From Flavobacterium sp. ALJ2 (GTDB lineage: Bacteria > Bacteroidota > Bacteroidia > Flavobacteriales > Flavobacteriaceae), in assembly GCF_015594725.1 (NCBI RefSeq), contig NZ_JADNRC010000005.1, forward strand, positions 1 through 64,000: 64,000 nt of DNA, given 5' to 3'. The position numbers and the translations under genes were made by a program. How positions within the stretch are numbered: position 1 is the first letter of the stretch; each line of letters begins with the position of its first letter. Of the stretch, positions 54,404-63,178 are shown one piece after another. A model generated the notes under the pieces. That model saw only the letters and a list, made by a program, of their open reading frames with translations. It was not told the DNA's origin and ran no database searches.

Positions 54404-55195
54404 ATGGATTTTGCCATACATTCTGAAAAACCAAACGAATTAGTAGACCGCATTGCAAAAAAAGCCTACGTTTGGTTTGAAGACAACTGGAAACACGATA
54501 CCAAAGAGCATTTCCATAAAAGAGCGCAACTTGTTTATGTGGAGAAAGGCTTTCAATACCTTCATGTCAATGGACGTATCTACCTCCTACCACAAAATCA
54601 TGCAGCATGGATACCTTCTAATCTATCTCACAGAACAACTACAGTTTCGGATAATATAAATTTGAGAACCATTTTTTACTCTGTTGGATCCGAAAATATT
54701 TTTTATGATAAATTAAGAATCTTTTCTGTTCCTCCAGTACTTCGGGAGATTATTTCCTATTCATCTAAGTGGAGTAAAATCGAACAATACTCTATTGAGG
54801 AAGAAGCATTTCTAAATGCCATTTTTGTAGGATTACCTAGTTTCTTTAAAGATGCGATGACACTAAATATCGTTATCCCAAATGACGAACGGTTATTACA
54901 GATAAGCAACTTTATTATTGATAATATTGGAAATGATTTGCAGGTCAATACAATAGCCGAAAACTACAATATGTCATTACGATCCTTAGAAAGGATATTC
55001 AAGAAAGAAACAACAATTACAATTTCTAAGTACATACAACTAGTACGAATCATAAAAGGTATTGAGTTTTTAAGCACTGGAAAATATACGGTATCGCAGG
55101 TAGCTTATCTTGTAGGTTACAAAAGCCTTCAGGCTTTTAGTGCTAGTTTTTTTCAGATACTAAATAAAAGACCTAATGAATTTTTAGGGGTTTAA
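54404..55195 (+). CDS. AraC-family regulator, NimR-like
   Basis: This 263-residue protein has an N-terminal cupin-type sensor (KEHFHKRAQLVYVEKGFQYL near 42-61, then AAWIPSNLSHRTT) and a C-terminal AraC HTH pair (NTIAENYNMSLRSLERIFKK and VSQVAYLVGYKSLQAFSASF). The layout matches NimR/YeaM-type regulators. It starts 77 nt from the divergent MFS gene, which is therefore its probable target. Confidence 0.87.
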   Translation: MDFAIHSEKPNELVDRIAKKAYVWFEDNWKHDTKEHFHKRAQLVYVEKGFQYLHVNGRIYLLPQNHAAWIPSNLSHRTTTVSDNINLRTIFYSVGSENIFYDKLRIFSVPPVLREIISYSSKWSKIEQYSIEEEAFLNAIFVGLPSFFKDAMTLNIVIPNDERLLQISNFIIDNIGNDLQVNTIAENYNMSLRSLERIFKKETTITISKYIQLVRIIKGIEFLSTGKYTVSQVAYLVGYKSLQAFSASFFQILNKRPNEFLGV

Positions 55196-55522
55196 AATGT
55201 TTGGAATATTAGTATAAAAAAAATTATCCTTATTCGATCTATAACAACTATAACATTCAGCAATTTTCTGTACTTAAAAGATAAAAAACGATTCAAAATA
55301 AAACACTAAATAAGCATCTTTTTTTGTACTAGCAATCTTTTATCTTAAATTTGCACAGTTACTAAAAGTAGTAAAGGAATAAAAAATATAAATTCTCACG
55401 CTAAATTATATTAGAAGGGATCAAGCTCATATTACTACTTTACTATTAAAATCAGCACCAATTGTATCGACTAATTTTTTTCTTTTAGAGGAGATTTAAG
55501 ATCAAATTAAACAAAGAAAAAA
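55196..55522. other. Intergenic region with promoter and structured 5' leader
   Basis: A consensus promoter lies at 55323-55353. Between it and the monooxygenase start (55523), the transcript would have a leader of about 165 nt with a 9-bp inverted repeat AAGTAGTAA (near 55366)/TTACTACTT (near 55433). Its role is unknown; no gene is seen. Confidence 0.45.
55323..55353 (+). promoter_or_regulatory. Bacteroidota promoter for the monooxygenase gene
   Basis: TTTG at 55323-55326 and TAAATTTG at 55346-55353 are 19 nt apart, matching the consensus spacing for Bacteroidota primary sigma factor. Confidence 0.6.
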
Positions 55523-56959
55523 GTGGAAAAGGAAAAAACATGCTGGACTATTTGCCAAGAATGTCAAGGGCGCGGTAAAAAAAGTCGAGGACTTAACAAG
55601 AAAGTAAGACTCGACTACCAAATAGCATTAGATCAATTTGAAAAAACGAAAGGCGAAGGAGTGCCTCCCAATCTTCCAAAAGGGTATCTCTACTCATGCT
55701 TAAATTGTTCCGGATCTGGATTAGTTCATTCTGCAAGCCATCCTGTAGCCGATAAAGAAAATCTCCCACACGTTGCAATTATTGGCGGCGGCATAGGAGG
55801 AATTGCTCTAGCAGTAGCTTGTTTGCACCGCAGAATTCCTTTTACCCTTTATGAACGTGATAACAACTTCAATGTTCGTTCACAAGGCTACGGACTTACT
55901 TTGCAACAAGCCAGTAAGGCAATTCAAGGACTGGGGCTTTTCTCGTTAGAAGAAGGAGTTATTTCGACAAAACATATAGTTCATACCACAGATGGAAAAG
56001 TGATAGGAGAATGGGGCGTTCGAAAATGGATACAATCGGATGTAAAAACATCTCCAAAACGTTCAAATATACATATCGCACGACAATCTTTGCGCTTAGA
56101 GCTACTTGAGCAACTCGGCAAACACGATGTGATACAATGGGGACACCAATTAATAGATTTTAAGGAATCTGAAAACAAAAGTGTAAATCTGAGATTCCAA
56201 GTAAACGGTGAAATAAAAAACTTCAAAGCAGATATTGTGGTTGGAGCTGATGGTATTCGTAGTTCTGTCCGCAGATTACTTATTGGTGAAAACACTACTC
56301 CTTTACGTTATCTAGATTGTATTGTGATATTAGGTATTTGTCCTTTAAGTGCTCTCGAAGATCTTAATAGTTCTTTACTAGACTCAGCCACAGTATTTCA
56401 AACTGCCAATGGCAATGAGCGAATCTACATTATGCCTTATACGTCAGATTCAGTAATGTGGCAAGTTAGTTTTCCAATGCCAGAAGAAGAGGCAAAAGCG
56501 TTAAGTGCTCAAGGTCCTCAAGCACTTAAGGAAGAAGCCTGTCGTAGAACTCAATGGCACACCCCTATTCCTCAGATTTTGGCAGCTACCCAAGAAGCTC
56601 AAATTTCTGGTTATCCTGTTTATGATCGGAAATTACTCCGACGTGAACTGTTGGAGAAAGCAGGACAAGTAACTCTAATTGGGGATGCAGCACATCCCAT
56701 GAGCCCGTTCAAAGGACAAGGTGCAAATCAGGCATTGCTGGATGCACTCTCGCTCGCTCGAACAATCACAAAAGAATGCAGACCTTTATCTCAATGGAAA
56801 GAAGCTGGAATTCGAAAAAGTGTATTAAATGATTTTGAAGCCGAAATGTTAGAACGCAGTGCTGTAAAAGTAAAAGATTCAGCAGAAGCCGCACAATTCC
56901 TACATTCTGAGATTGTACTTCATGAGGGCGATCAACCTAGAGGAAGATGTTTAAAGTAA
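55523..56959 (+). CDS. FAD-dependent monooxygenase with DnaJ-like zinc-binding N-terminus
   Basis: This encodes 478 residues from a GTG at 55523. Residues 6-75 carry two DnaJ-type cysteine motifs, CQECQGRG and CLNCSGSG, likely one zinc site. From residue 87 a class A flavin monooxygenase follows: AIIGGGIGGIALAVACLHRR (FAD), GADGIRSSVRRLL (about 248-260) and LIGDAAHPMSPFKGQGANQAL (about 390-410). The flavoprotein part resembles TetX-like and PHBH-type hydroxylases. The extra Zn module is unusual for this class; it may aid folding, RNA/protein binding or be structural. Substrate unknown. Confidence 0.87.
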   Translation: MEKEKTCWTICQECQGRGKKSRGLNKKVRLDYQIALDQFEKTKGEGVPPNLPKGYLYSCLNCSGSGLVHSASHPVADKENLPHVAIIGGGIGGIALAVACLHRRIPFTLYERDNNFNVRSQGYGLTLQQASKAIQGLGLFSLEEGVISTKHIVHTTDGKVIGEWGVRKWIQSDVKTSPKRSNIHIARQSLRLELLEQLGKHDVIQWGHQLIDFKESENKSVNLRFQVNGEIKNFKADIVVGADGIRSSVRRLLIGENTTPLRYLDCIVILGICPLSALEDLNSSLLDSATVFQTANGNERIYIMPYTSDSVMWQVSFPMPEEEAKALSAQGPQALKEEACRRTQWHTPIPQILAATQEAQISGYPVYDRKLLRRELLEKAGQVTLIGDAAHPMSPFKGQGANQALLDALSLARTITKECRPLSQWKEAGIRKSVLNDFEAEMLERSAVKVKDSAEAAQFLHSEIVLHEGDQPRGRCLK

Positions 56960-57012
56960 AAAGAGCAATAGTAAGATACTTTAAACATTGCCATTACGCC
57001 TATTTAGCTAGA

Positions 57013-57432
57013 TTATTTTTTATATAACTCTTCAATCTTTTGATAATTCTCTTCAACAAAATATTGAAGATATTTTACTGCATCATCAAAATTTAATGCC
57101 TCATAATCATCAACAATCATTTTTTCAGACTCTCCAAATAAACCGAACAAAACTTTAACTTTTTTTGGACGATTATACCATATCGAGAATACAAGTTTTT
57201 TTTGTTCATCATACATAGCCGTTAAACAAAAGCTTCGTTCATTTTCAATACACTTAAAATCTAAAGAAGGACTATAATAAACTTCATTTTGATTAATCGA
57301 TTCAGAAAGATTTAATTGCTGGGTCCAAGGATAATTTTCTGCTATTTTCAATACATCTTTTCCAGAAATTGTATTATTTCTGTATTCGATATTTTTTTTA
57401 TCAGGATAGCAAATAGAATATTTAAATGTCAT
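57013..57432 (-). CDS. Small protein of unknown function, possibly immunity-related
   Basis: This 139-residue protein has no signal peptide. It alternates strands (YSICYPDKKNIEYRN, SFCLTAMYDEQKKLVFSIWY) and ends in an acidic helix (ALNFDDAVKYLQYFVEENYQKI). I do not recognise a family. It lies just after the SMI1/KNR4 gene on the same strand, 48 nt away; SMI1/KNR4 proteins often serve as immunity proteins to secreted toxins, so this one may belong to the same immunity locus. Confidence 0.55.
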   Translation of the reverse strand: MTFKYSICYPDKKNIEYRNNTISGKDVLKIAENYPWTQQLNLSESINQNEVYYSPSLDFKCIENERSFCLTAMYDEQKKLVFSIWYNRPKKVKVLFGLFGESEKMIVDDYEALNFDDAVKYLQYFVEENYQKIEELYKK

Positions 57433-57480
57433 AGTTAGTTATATATAAATCAGATATTTTTTACTGGTGTTTTTTACTAC

Positions 57481-58086
57481 TTATTCCGATACATCTTCAT
57501 TGATAAAGTTGTATTTATTGTCTGTTAACTTTTTTAAATACTCTTCAAAACTGTCTGCAATTATACTAAACTCGTCTGGGTCGTGTACAAACCGTACGAC
57601 TTGACCTATTTTTCCTTTCTCTGATGGACTAAAATCTATAAATAATTGTGAGGTTCCGCCATTGTTCATACAATCTGAAAAATGGAGCCACTTTAATGAG
57701 TCTGCTTTATTGGTAATTTTTTCGTCAATCTCTACTTCATCATATTTTCTTTCAATATAATCCGAATAACTTTTAATTGCTATATTTTGATTTTCTATAA
57801 TCTCTTTGGATGATAATAAATAGTATGGGTATTCTTCAAGATCAGAGCCGAGAAAATAAAAAGTAATTTCTTCTCCTGCATATTCTCTCCAATACGTTCC
57901 ATCAACATATTCAAGCAGGCTAATCAATGCATGGGGAATATCGGGATATATCTTTGTAAGTTTTTCAACATCTGCAGTTGTTAAGCCGTGTTTAATCTTT
58001 TCAAAATGCTCCCAAATTTCTTGTGCATTGTTGTTATAGTAAGCTTCTTTAAGCCCTTTTATATATTGTTCTGCTGTTGCATTCAT
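57481..58086 (-). CDS. SMI1/KNR4-family protein
   Basis: From the ATG at 58086 the protein has 201 residues (a GTG at 58107 would add 7). It fits the SMI1/KNR4 (SUKH) fold: GLTTADVEKLTKIYPDIPHALISLLEYVDG near 38-67, TFYFLGSDLEEYPYYLLSSKEI, then WLHFSDCMNNGGTSQLFIDF and GQVVRFVHDPDEFSIIADSFEEYL. SUKH proteins are frequent immunity proteins in polymorphic toxin systems. No toxin gene is adjacent, so it may be an orphan immunity gene. Confidence 0.82.
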   Translation of the reverse strand: MNATAEQYIKGLKEAYYNNNAQEIWEHFEKIKHGLTTADVEKLTKIYPDIPHALISLLEYVDGTYWREYAGEEITFYFLGSDLEEYPYYLLSSKEIIENQNIAIKSYSDYIERKYDEVEIDEKITNKADSLKWLHFSDCMNNGGTSQLFIDFSPSEKGKIGQVVRFVHDPDEFSIIADSFEEYLKKLTDNKYNFINEDVSE

Positions 58087-58148
58087 TTTGCTAAATTTCT
58101 GTTTCACAAACTTTTATTCAAAGTACTTATAAAGATCTAAAAGATTAT

Positions 58149-58187
58149 ACAAAAACAAAGAGACCATAATAGTCTCTTTGTTTTTCT
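58149..58187. terminator. Hairpin terminator upstream of the SMI1/KNR4 gene
   Basis: Arms AAAAACAAAGAGAC and GTCTCTTTGTTTTT with a 7-nt loop. As it lies upstream of the minus-strand gene, it probably ended an older transcript; it is symmetric enough to work both ways. Confidence 0.6.
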
Positions 58188-58366
58188 AATATAAACCTAT
58201 GGGAGGCTTGTTTTTGTAATAATTTTTATCATTTTCAACTTGTGCCAATGCTTCCTATTTCATTACTCGAAGTTCACGAATGCGACTAATTTTTCGCCCT
58301 ACATGATTGGTTAATAATCCCCAACTTGCGCGCATGATCCACAGAAACATAGAAAAATATAATGCA

Positions 58367-58397
58367 TAAAAAAACTCCTAAATTTCTATAGGAGTTT
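58367..58397 (-). terminator. Terminator of tRNA-Val
   Basis: Minus-strand arms AAACTCCTATA and TAGGAGTTT with a T-rich tail, immediately past the tRNA 3' end. Confidence 0.7.
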
Positions 58398-58399
58398 AT

Positions 58400-58477
58400 T
58401 GGTGGGCGATGAGGGGTTCGAACCCCCGACCCCCTCGGTGTAAACGAGGTGCTCTGAACCAGCTGAGCTAATCGCCC
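58400..58477 (-). tRNA. tRNA-Val (TAC)
   Basis: The minus strand gives acceptor GGGCGAT/ATCGCCC, D arm TAGCTCAGCTGGTTCAGAGC, anticodon arm CCTCG-TTTACAC-CGAGG with anticodon TAC, and T arm GGGGGTTCGAACCCC. The CCA end is encoded here (78 nt with it), unlike the other two tRNAs. A TATATTTG element lies at 58516-58523, about 40 nt upstream. Confidence 0.94.
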
Positions 58478-58628
58478 TATTTTACTAGGTTGCTATCATA
58501 TCCTGATTGCGACTGCAAATATACAGCTAGAATTCGTATTAACAAGTACTTTTTTAAAATAAATTTAAAGTTTTTTTTACACACCTCTTTTACAACGCTT
58601 TAATTACATCACGAAATGGTATAATTCT

Positions 58629-58659
58629 TTTGTAATAACTTACTATAGTCATACATTTG
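58629..58659 (+). promoter_or_regulatory. Bacteroidota promoter of the ABC exporter gene
   Basis: TTTG at 58629-58632 and TACATTTG at 58652-58659, 19 nt apart, lie 19 nt before the ATG at 58679. Confidence 0.65.
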
Positions 58660-58678
58660 TATTTATATATACTATACA

Positions 58679-60466
58679 ATGGCAAGATTCAAAGAAAACG
58701 ATTTACCCAAATCAAAAATAACCGCTACTTCACTCAATAAAGCAACAATAATATTTAAATACGCAGGAAACCACCAATGGAAATTTTATATTGGATTGGT
58801 TTTTTTACTCTTTACAGGAGCAACTGCACTCGCTTTCCCTAAGTTAATGGGAATGTTAATCGATTGTGTTAAGAACAAAGACAACTCCGAGGCTAATATG
58901 ATTGCGTTAGGATTAGTCGTTATTCTTTTTTTACAATCTATCTTTTCCTTCTTTAGATTATCATTGTTTGTAAATTTTACCGAAAATACGTTGGCAAATC
59001 TTCGTTCGGCACTTTACAGTAATTTAGTTAAACTACCGATGTCTTTCTTCTCTCAAAAACGTGTAGGAGAATTAAATAGTCGAATTAGTGCTGATATTAC
59101 TCAGATACAAGACACCTTAACATCCACAATTGCAGAATTCTTACGTCAGTTTATACTAATTATAGGAGGAGTTATTTTATTGGCTACCGAGAGTTTAAAG
59201 CTAACCCTATTAATGTTGTCTGTAGTTCCGCTTGTGGCAATTGCAGCAGTTATTTTCGGACGTTTCATTCGTAAATATTCTAAAAAAGTACAAGATCAGG
59301 TTGCCGAAAGTCAGGTAATTGTTGAAGAAACAATGCAAGGAATTAGTATTGTAAAAGCTTTTGCCAATGAATGGTACGAAATTGCACGTTATAACGGAAA
59401 AATTAGAGAAGTTGTAAAACTAGCTATCAAAGGAGGTAAATACCGTGGTTACTTTGCTTCGTTTATTATATTCTGTTTGTTTGGAGCCATCGTAGCCGTA
59501 GTTTGGTATGGCGTACGATTAAGTATTGCAGGCGAAATGAGCGTGGGACAATTAATTTCGTTTGTGCTCTACTCTACTTTTGTTGGAGCTTCTTTTGGTG
59601 GAATCGCCGAACTATATGCACAAATACAAAAAGCAATTGGAGCTACCGAGCGTGTTTTTGAATTATTAGATGAGCATCCTGAGAAAATAAACTCGCACCA
59701 AAATTCAACGATTATTGAAAAAATACAAGGAAATGTAACGTTCAAGAATGTACAATTCAGTTATCCGTCAAGAAAAGAAATTATGGTTCTAAAAGATGTT
59801 GATTTCACTGCCAAATTCGGTCAGAAAATTGCAATCGTAGGACCAAGTGGAGCAGGAAAATCGACAATCTCTTCTTTATTATTGCGTTTTTATGATATTG
59901 ATGCTGGAGAAATCATTGTTGACGGAAAAAACATCTACGATTATGACTTAGAAAATCTAAGAGGAAACATGAGTATTGTTCCTCAAGATGTAATTTTGTT
60001 CGGAGGAACCATTAGAGAGAATATTGCCTACGGAAAACCAGATGCTACCGAAGAAGAAATTTTACTAGCAGCCAAACAAGCCAATGCTTTTAATTTTATC
60101 GAAGGATTCCCTGAAAAGTTTGACACCTTGGTTGGAGAAAGAGGAATTAAGCTTTCTGGCGGACAACGTCAGCGTATAGCTATAGCACGTGCCTTACTTA
60201 AAAACCCAAGTATTTTGATTCTTGACGAAGCAACATCATCATTAGATAGTGAAAGTGAAAAATTAGTACAGGAAGCATTAGAGATTTTGATGCAAGGAAG
60301 AACAAGTATTATTATTGCTCATCGCTTATCAACCATTCGTAGTGCCGATCAAATCTTAGTTCTTGATCATGGAATAATTTCTGAACAAGGAACACACCAA
60401 GAATTAATAGCTCTGGAAAACGGAACATATAAAAACTTAAGCAACTTACAATTTAGTAATTCTTAA
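58679..60466 (+). CDS. ABC exporter, MsbA-like (fused permease and ATPase)
   Basis: This 595-residue protein has six membrane helices in residues 30-320 and an ATPase domain from about 345: Walker A GPSGAGKST (about 386-394), signature LSGGQRQRIAIARAL (about 490-504), Walker B ILILDEATSSLD, and a switch His in IIIAHRLSTI. A homodimeric lipid or drug exporter is likely; MsbA-type lipid flipping is possible but not proven. It is a single gene closed by the terminator at 60499. Confidence 0.9.
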   Translation: MARFKENDLPKSKITATSLNKATIIFKYAGNHQWKFYIGLVFLLFTGATALAFPKLMGMLIDCVKNKDNSEANMIALGLVVILFLQSIFSFFRLSLFVNFTENTLANLRSALYSNLVKLPMSFFSQKRVGELNSRISADITQIQDTLTSTIAEFLRQFILIIGGVILLATESLKLTLLMLSVVPLVAIAAVIFGRFIRKYSKKVQDQVAESQVIVEETMQGISIVKAFANEWYEIARYNGKIREVVKLAIKGGKYRGYFASFIIFCLFGAIVAVVWYGVRLSIAGEMSVGQLISFVLYSTFVGASFGGIAELYAQIQKAIGATERVFELLDEHPEKINSHQNSTIIEKIQGNVTFKNVQFSYPSRKEIMVLKDVDFTAKFGQKIAIVGPSGAGKSTISSLLLRFYDIDAGEIIVDGKNIYDYDLENLRGNMSIVPQDVILFGGTIRENIAYGKPDATEEEILLAAKQANAFNFIEGFPEKFDTLVGERGIKLSGGQRQRIAIARALLKNPSILILDEATSSLDSESEKLVQEALEILMQGRTSIIIAHRLSTIRSADQILVLDHGIISEQGTHQELIALENGTYKNLSNLQFSNS

Positions 60467-60498
60467 ATTTTAAAGATATTAAACTTAGAAAGTAAAGC

Positions 60499-60536
60499 CC
60501 ATAAAAAAGCTCCAATGAAAATTGGAGCTTTTTTTA
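60499..60536. terminator. Bidirectional terminator
   Basis: Arms AAAAAGCTCCAAT and ATTGGAGCTTTTT with loop GAAA lie between converging genes (ABC exporter and proline dehydrogenase). Confidence 0.85.
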
Positions 60537-60555
60537 TAATTACTAAAAACTGAAA

Positions 60556-61725
60556 CTACTTCTCTTTTCTTCTCTTACGCTCAGTTTTTAAAAGCTCTAA
60601 TTCTCTATTTGTTTGTCCAGCAACCGAAGTATTTTCTTCCGCTCGACGGATCAGGTAAGGCATAACATCTTTTACAGGACCAAACGGAAGGTATTTAGCA
60701 ACATTGTATCCGTTTTCGGCTAGATTATAACTAATATTATCACTCATTCCATATAACTGGCCAAAACAAATTCTGTGATCGTTATTCTTAATCCCTCTTT
60801 CTTGCATTAATTGCATCAAAGTATAAGAACTGTTTTCGTTATGAGTTCCTGCAAAAACAGACATTGTATCTAAATGCTCTAACATATATAAAACTGCCGC
60901 ATTGTAATTAATATCAGTAGCTTCTTTAGAAACACAGATTGGAGAAACATATTTTTTCTCTTCAGCTCTTTTATTTTCTTTTTCCATATAAGCACCACGA
61001 ACTAATTTCATTCCTATAAAGAAACCTTCAGCTTTAGCTTGTTCATGTAATTTTTTTAAATAATCCAAACGATCCCAACGATACATTTGTAAAGTATTAA
61101 ATACAATTGCTTTCTCTTTATTGTATTTACGCATCATTTCGGTAACTAAATCATCCGCAGCATCTTGCATCCAACTTTCTTCACCATCAATAAGTAAAGC
61201 TACATCGTTTTTATGTGCTTCCTTACATACAATATCAAAACGCTCTACTACTCTATTCCACTCTGTTTGTTCAGCAGGACTTAAAGTTTGTTTCTCACCT
61301 AATTTCTCATACAATTCAAAACGACCTAAACCAGTTGGCTTAAAAACGGCAAACGGAATAGCTTCGCGTTCTTTAGCAAACTCAATAGTTTTTAATGTCA
61401 TTTTTAAAGCAGCATCAAATTGCTCCTCTTCTTCTTTCCCTTCTACTGAATAATCTAATACCGAACAAACACCTTTAGTGTACATTTTATCAACAACAGT
61501 AATACAATCATCCTCATTTACTCCACCACAAAAATGGTCAAAAACTGTGGCACGAATTAGTTTCTCTACTGGTAAATTTGCTTTTAAAGCAAAGTTAGTA
61601 ACCGCTGTTCCGATACGAACTAAAGGTTGATTCGCAATCATTTTAAAAAGAAAATAAGCTCTATCAAGTTCTGTATCACTTTTTAACGAAAATGCAACTT
61701 GTGTGTTATTAAATATTTTTTCCAT
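60556..61725 (-). CDS. Proline dehydrogenase
   Basis: This 389-residue protein is a stand-alone proline dehydrogenase (not the large PutA fusion). The FAD-binding barrel shows VLLI-like VALLIDGEESWMQDAAD, the KLVRGAYMEKE motif (about 243-253), VFAGTHNENS and a C-terminal YLPFGPVKDVMPYLIRRAEENT, with the R-R-x-x-E-N substrate-binding tail. It oxidises proline to pyrroline-5-carboxylate and passes electrons to quinone. A TATATTTG promoter element lies at 61745-61752, minus strand. It is divergent from aroB. Confidence 0.92.
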   Translation of the reverse strand: MEKIFNNTQVAFSLKSDTELDRAYFLFKMIANQPLVRIGTAVTNFALKANLPVEKLIRATVFDHFCGGVNEDDCITVVDKMYTKGVCSVLDYSVEGKEEEEQFDAALKMTLKTIEFAKEREAIPFAVFKPTGLGRFELYEKLGEKQTLSPAEQTEWNRVVERFDIVCKEAHKNDVALLIDGEESWMQDAADDLVTEMMRKYNKEKAIVFNTLQMYRWDRLDYLKKLHEQAKAEGFFIGMKLVRGAYMEKENKRAEEKKYVSPICVSKEATDINYNAAVLYMLEHLDTMSVFAGTHNENSSYTLMQLMQERGIKNNDHRICFGQLYGMSDNISYNLAENGYNVAKYLPFGPVKDVMPYLIRRAEENTSVAGQTNRELELLKTERKRRKEK

Positions 61726-61744
61726 TATTAGGGATTTTTTTGTG

Positions 61745-61752
61745 CAAATATA
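61745..61752 (-). promoter_or_regulatory. Promoter element of the proline dehydrogenase gene
   Basis: Minus-strand TATATTTG matches the -7 consensus and lies 20 nt before the start codon. No convincing TTTG partner is seen at the usual spacing. Confidence 0.45.
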
Positions 61753-61759
61753 GAGAGAG

Positions 61760-61795
61760 TTTGAATATTTTTCAGCTTAAAATAGCTTATTTTTG
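61760..61795 (+). promoter_or_regulatory. Promoter of aroB
   Basis: TTTG (61760-61763) and TATTTTTG (61788-61795), 24 nt apart, lie 24 nt before the preferred ATG at 61820, which would place the transcript start before that ATG but inside the longer open frame. Confidence 0.5.
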
Positions 61796-61819
61796 TGCTT
61801 TCAATTAACTACAGAAAAC

Positions 61820-62887
61820 ATGCAATCAATTCTCGCTAATAATTATCCTATTCATTTTAATCAAAATGCATACGAAGCTTTAAACAATCATTTAAAAGAA
61901 AACAAGTATTCTAATATATTCATTGTTGTAGATACTGATACAAATGAGTATTGCTTACCTAAATTTTTACCTTTATTAGAAACTGAACTTACTATAGAAA
62001 TAATCGAGTTTGAGTCGGGTGAAATCAATAAAAATATTGAAACTTGCATCGAAATATGGAAAGTACTAACAGAACTTGGTGCCGACAGAAAAACATTAAT
62101 TATTAATCTTGGCGGCGGCGTTGTTACCGATTTAGGTGGTTTTGTAGCTTCTACATTTAAGCGAGGAGTCGATTTTATACACATACCAACAACCTTATTA
62201 TCTATGGTTGATGCTTCTGTAGGAGGTAAAAATGGTGTTGACTTAGGAAATCTTAAAAACCAGATTGGCGTTATCAATGTTCCTAAAATGGTATTAATTG
62301 ATACGCAATACTTAGAAACTTTATCGCAAAGCGAAATGCGTTCTGGTCTTGCCGAAATGCTAAAACATGGATTAATTTACGATGCAGCCTATTGGGAAAA
62401 GTTTTTAGATTTAAAAGCTATCGATTTTGCAGATCTTGATGAATTAATATATCGTTCTGTAGAAATTAAAAATGAAATTGTAATGCAAGACCCTACCGAA
62501 AAACATATTCGTAAGGCTTTAAATTTCGGACATACATTAGGACATGCCATCGAAAGTTACTTTTTGGAGAATGAAAATAAGACAACATTACTACATGGTG
62601 AAGCAATTGCTATAGGAATGATACTCGAAAGTTATATCTCATGGCACAAAAACCTACTTACCAAGGAAGAATATTCTCATATAAAATTAGCCATAAAATC
62701 AATTTATGACGAAGTCATTATTGAAGAAAATGATATAGAACCAATCTTAGAATTGTTAATTCATGATAAGAAAAATGAATATGGCTTAATTCAGTTCGCA
62801 TTGATTGAAGGAATTGGAAAAATAAAAATCAATCAATCAGTTGAAAATGAATTGATTCTTCAATCCTTTAAAGATTATAAATCTTAA
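61820..62887 (+). CDS. aroB: 3-dehydroquinate synthase
   Basis: From the ATG at 61820 the protein has 355 residues, normal for AroB; the frame is open from 61793 but its first codons overlap the promoter. Motifs include NLGGGVVTDLGGFVASTFKRG (NAD and phosphate binding, about 95-115), HIPTTLLSMVDASVGGKNGV, and the metal ligands in LRKALNFGHTLGHAIES and LLHGEAIAIGM. It makes 3-dehydroquinate, the second step of the shikimate pathway. A single gene. Confidence 0.94.
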   Translation: MQSILANNYPIHFNQNAYEALNNHLKENKYSNIFIVVDTDTNEYCLPKFLPLLETELTIEIIEFESGEINKNIETCIEIWKVLTELGADRKTLIINLGGGVVTDLGGFVASTFKRGVDFIHIPTTLLSMVDASVGGKNGVDLGNLKNQIGVINVPKMVLIDTQYLETLSQSEMRSGLAEMLKHGLIYDAAYWEKFLDLKAIDFADLDELIYRSVEIKNEIVMQDPTEKHIRKALNFGHTLGHAIESYFLENENKTTLLHGEAIAIGMILESYISWHKNLLTKEEYSHIKLAIKSIYDEVIIEENDIEPILELLIHDKKNEYGLIQFALIEGIGKIKINQSVENELILQSFKDYKS

Positions 62888-62908
62888 CTTATTATTTAAT
62901 GGAAAAGC

Positions 62909-62941
62909 TTTGCTTTACGTATATAATATTTTTTACATTTG
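62909..62941 (+). promoter_or_regulatory. Promoter of the arginine decarboxylase gene
   Basis: TTTG (62909-62912) and TACATTTG (62934-62941) are 21 nt apart. The transcript would begin near 62947, giving a leader of about 230 nt before the ATG at 63179. Confidence 0.55.
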
Positions 62942-62946
62942 CATCG

Positions 62947-63178
62947 TGAAAAAAAATCAAAAACAAAAACAATTTAGTTCATACAGGAGCTACGCCAATA
63001 CTTCATTCTTGAGGATATTGAACCGTTTTTATAACATAAAAGGAAACTTTTGTTTTGATCGCTTTCAATGTTCAAGAGCAGAGCACGAGAAACTACAAAT
63101 CGTGTATGCAAATATTCGGGTTTGAATTTTAAATTATTTTATTGTTTACCACATTTAATTTAAAATACACCTATCTAA
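62947..63178 (+). other. Long 5' leader of the arginine decarboxylase gene
   Basis: This stretch should be transcribed but untranslated. A GTG at 62947 opens 59 codons (KKNQKQKQFSSYRSYANTSF and onward to YANIRV), starting at the predicted transcript start. It is rich in Lys, Arg, Tyr and Asn and could be a leader peptide or a chance frame. Arg codons AGG, CGC and CGG occur in it, so control by arginine is possible but speculative. Confidence 0.3.
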
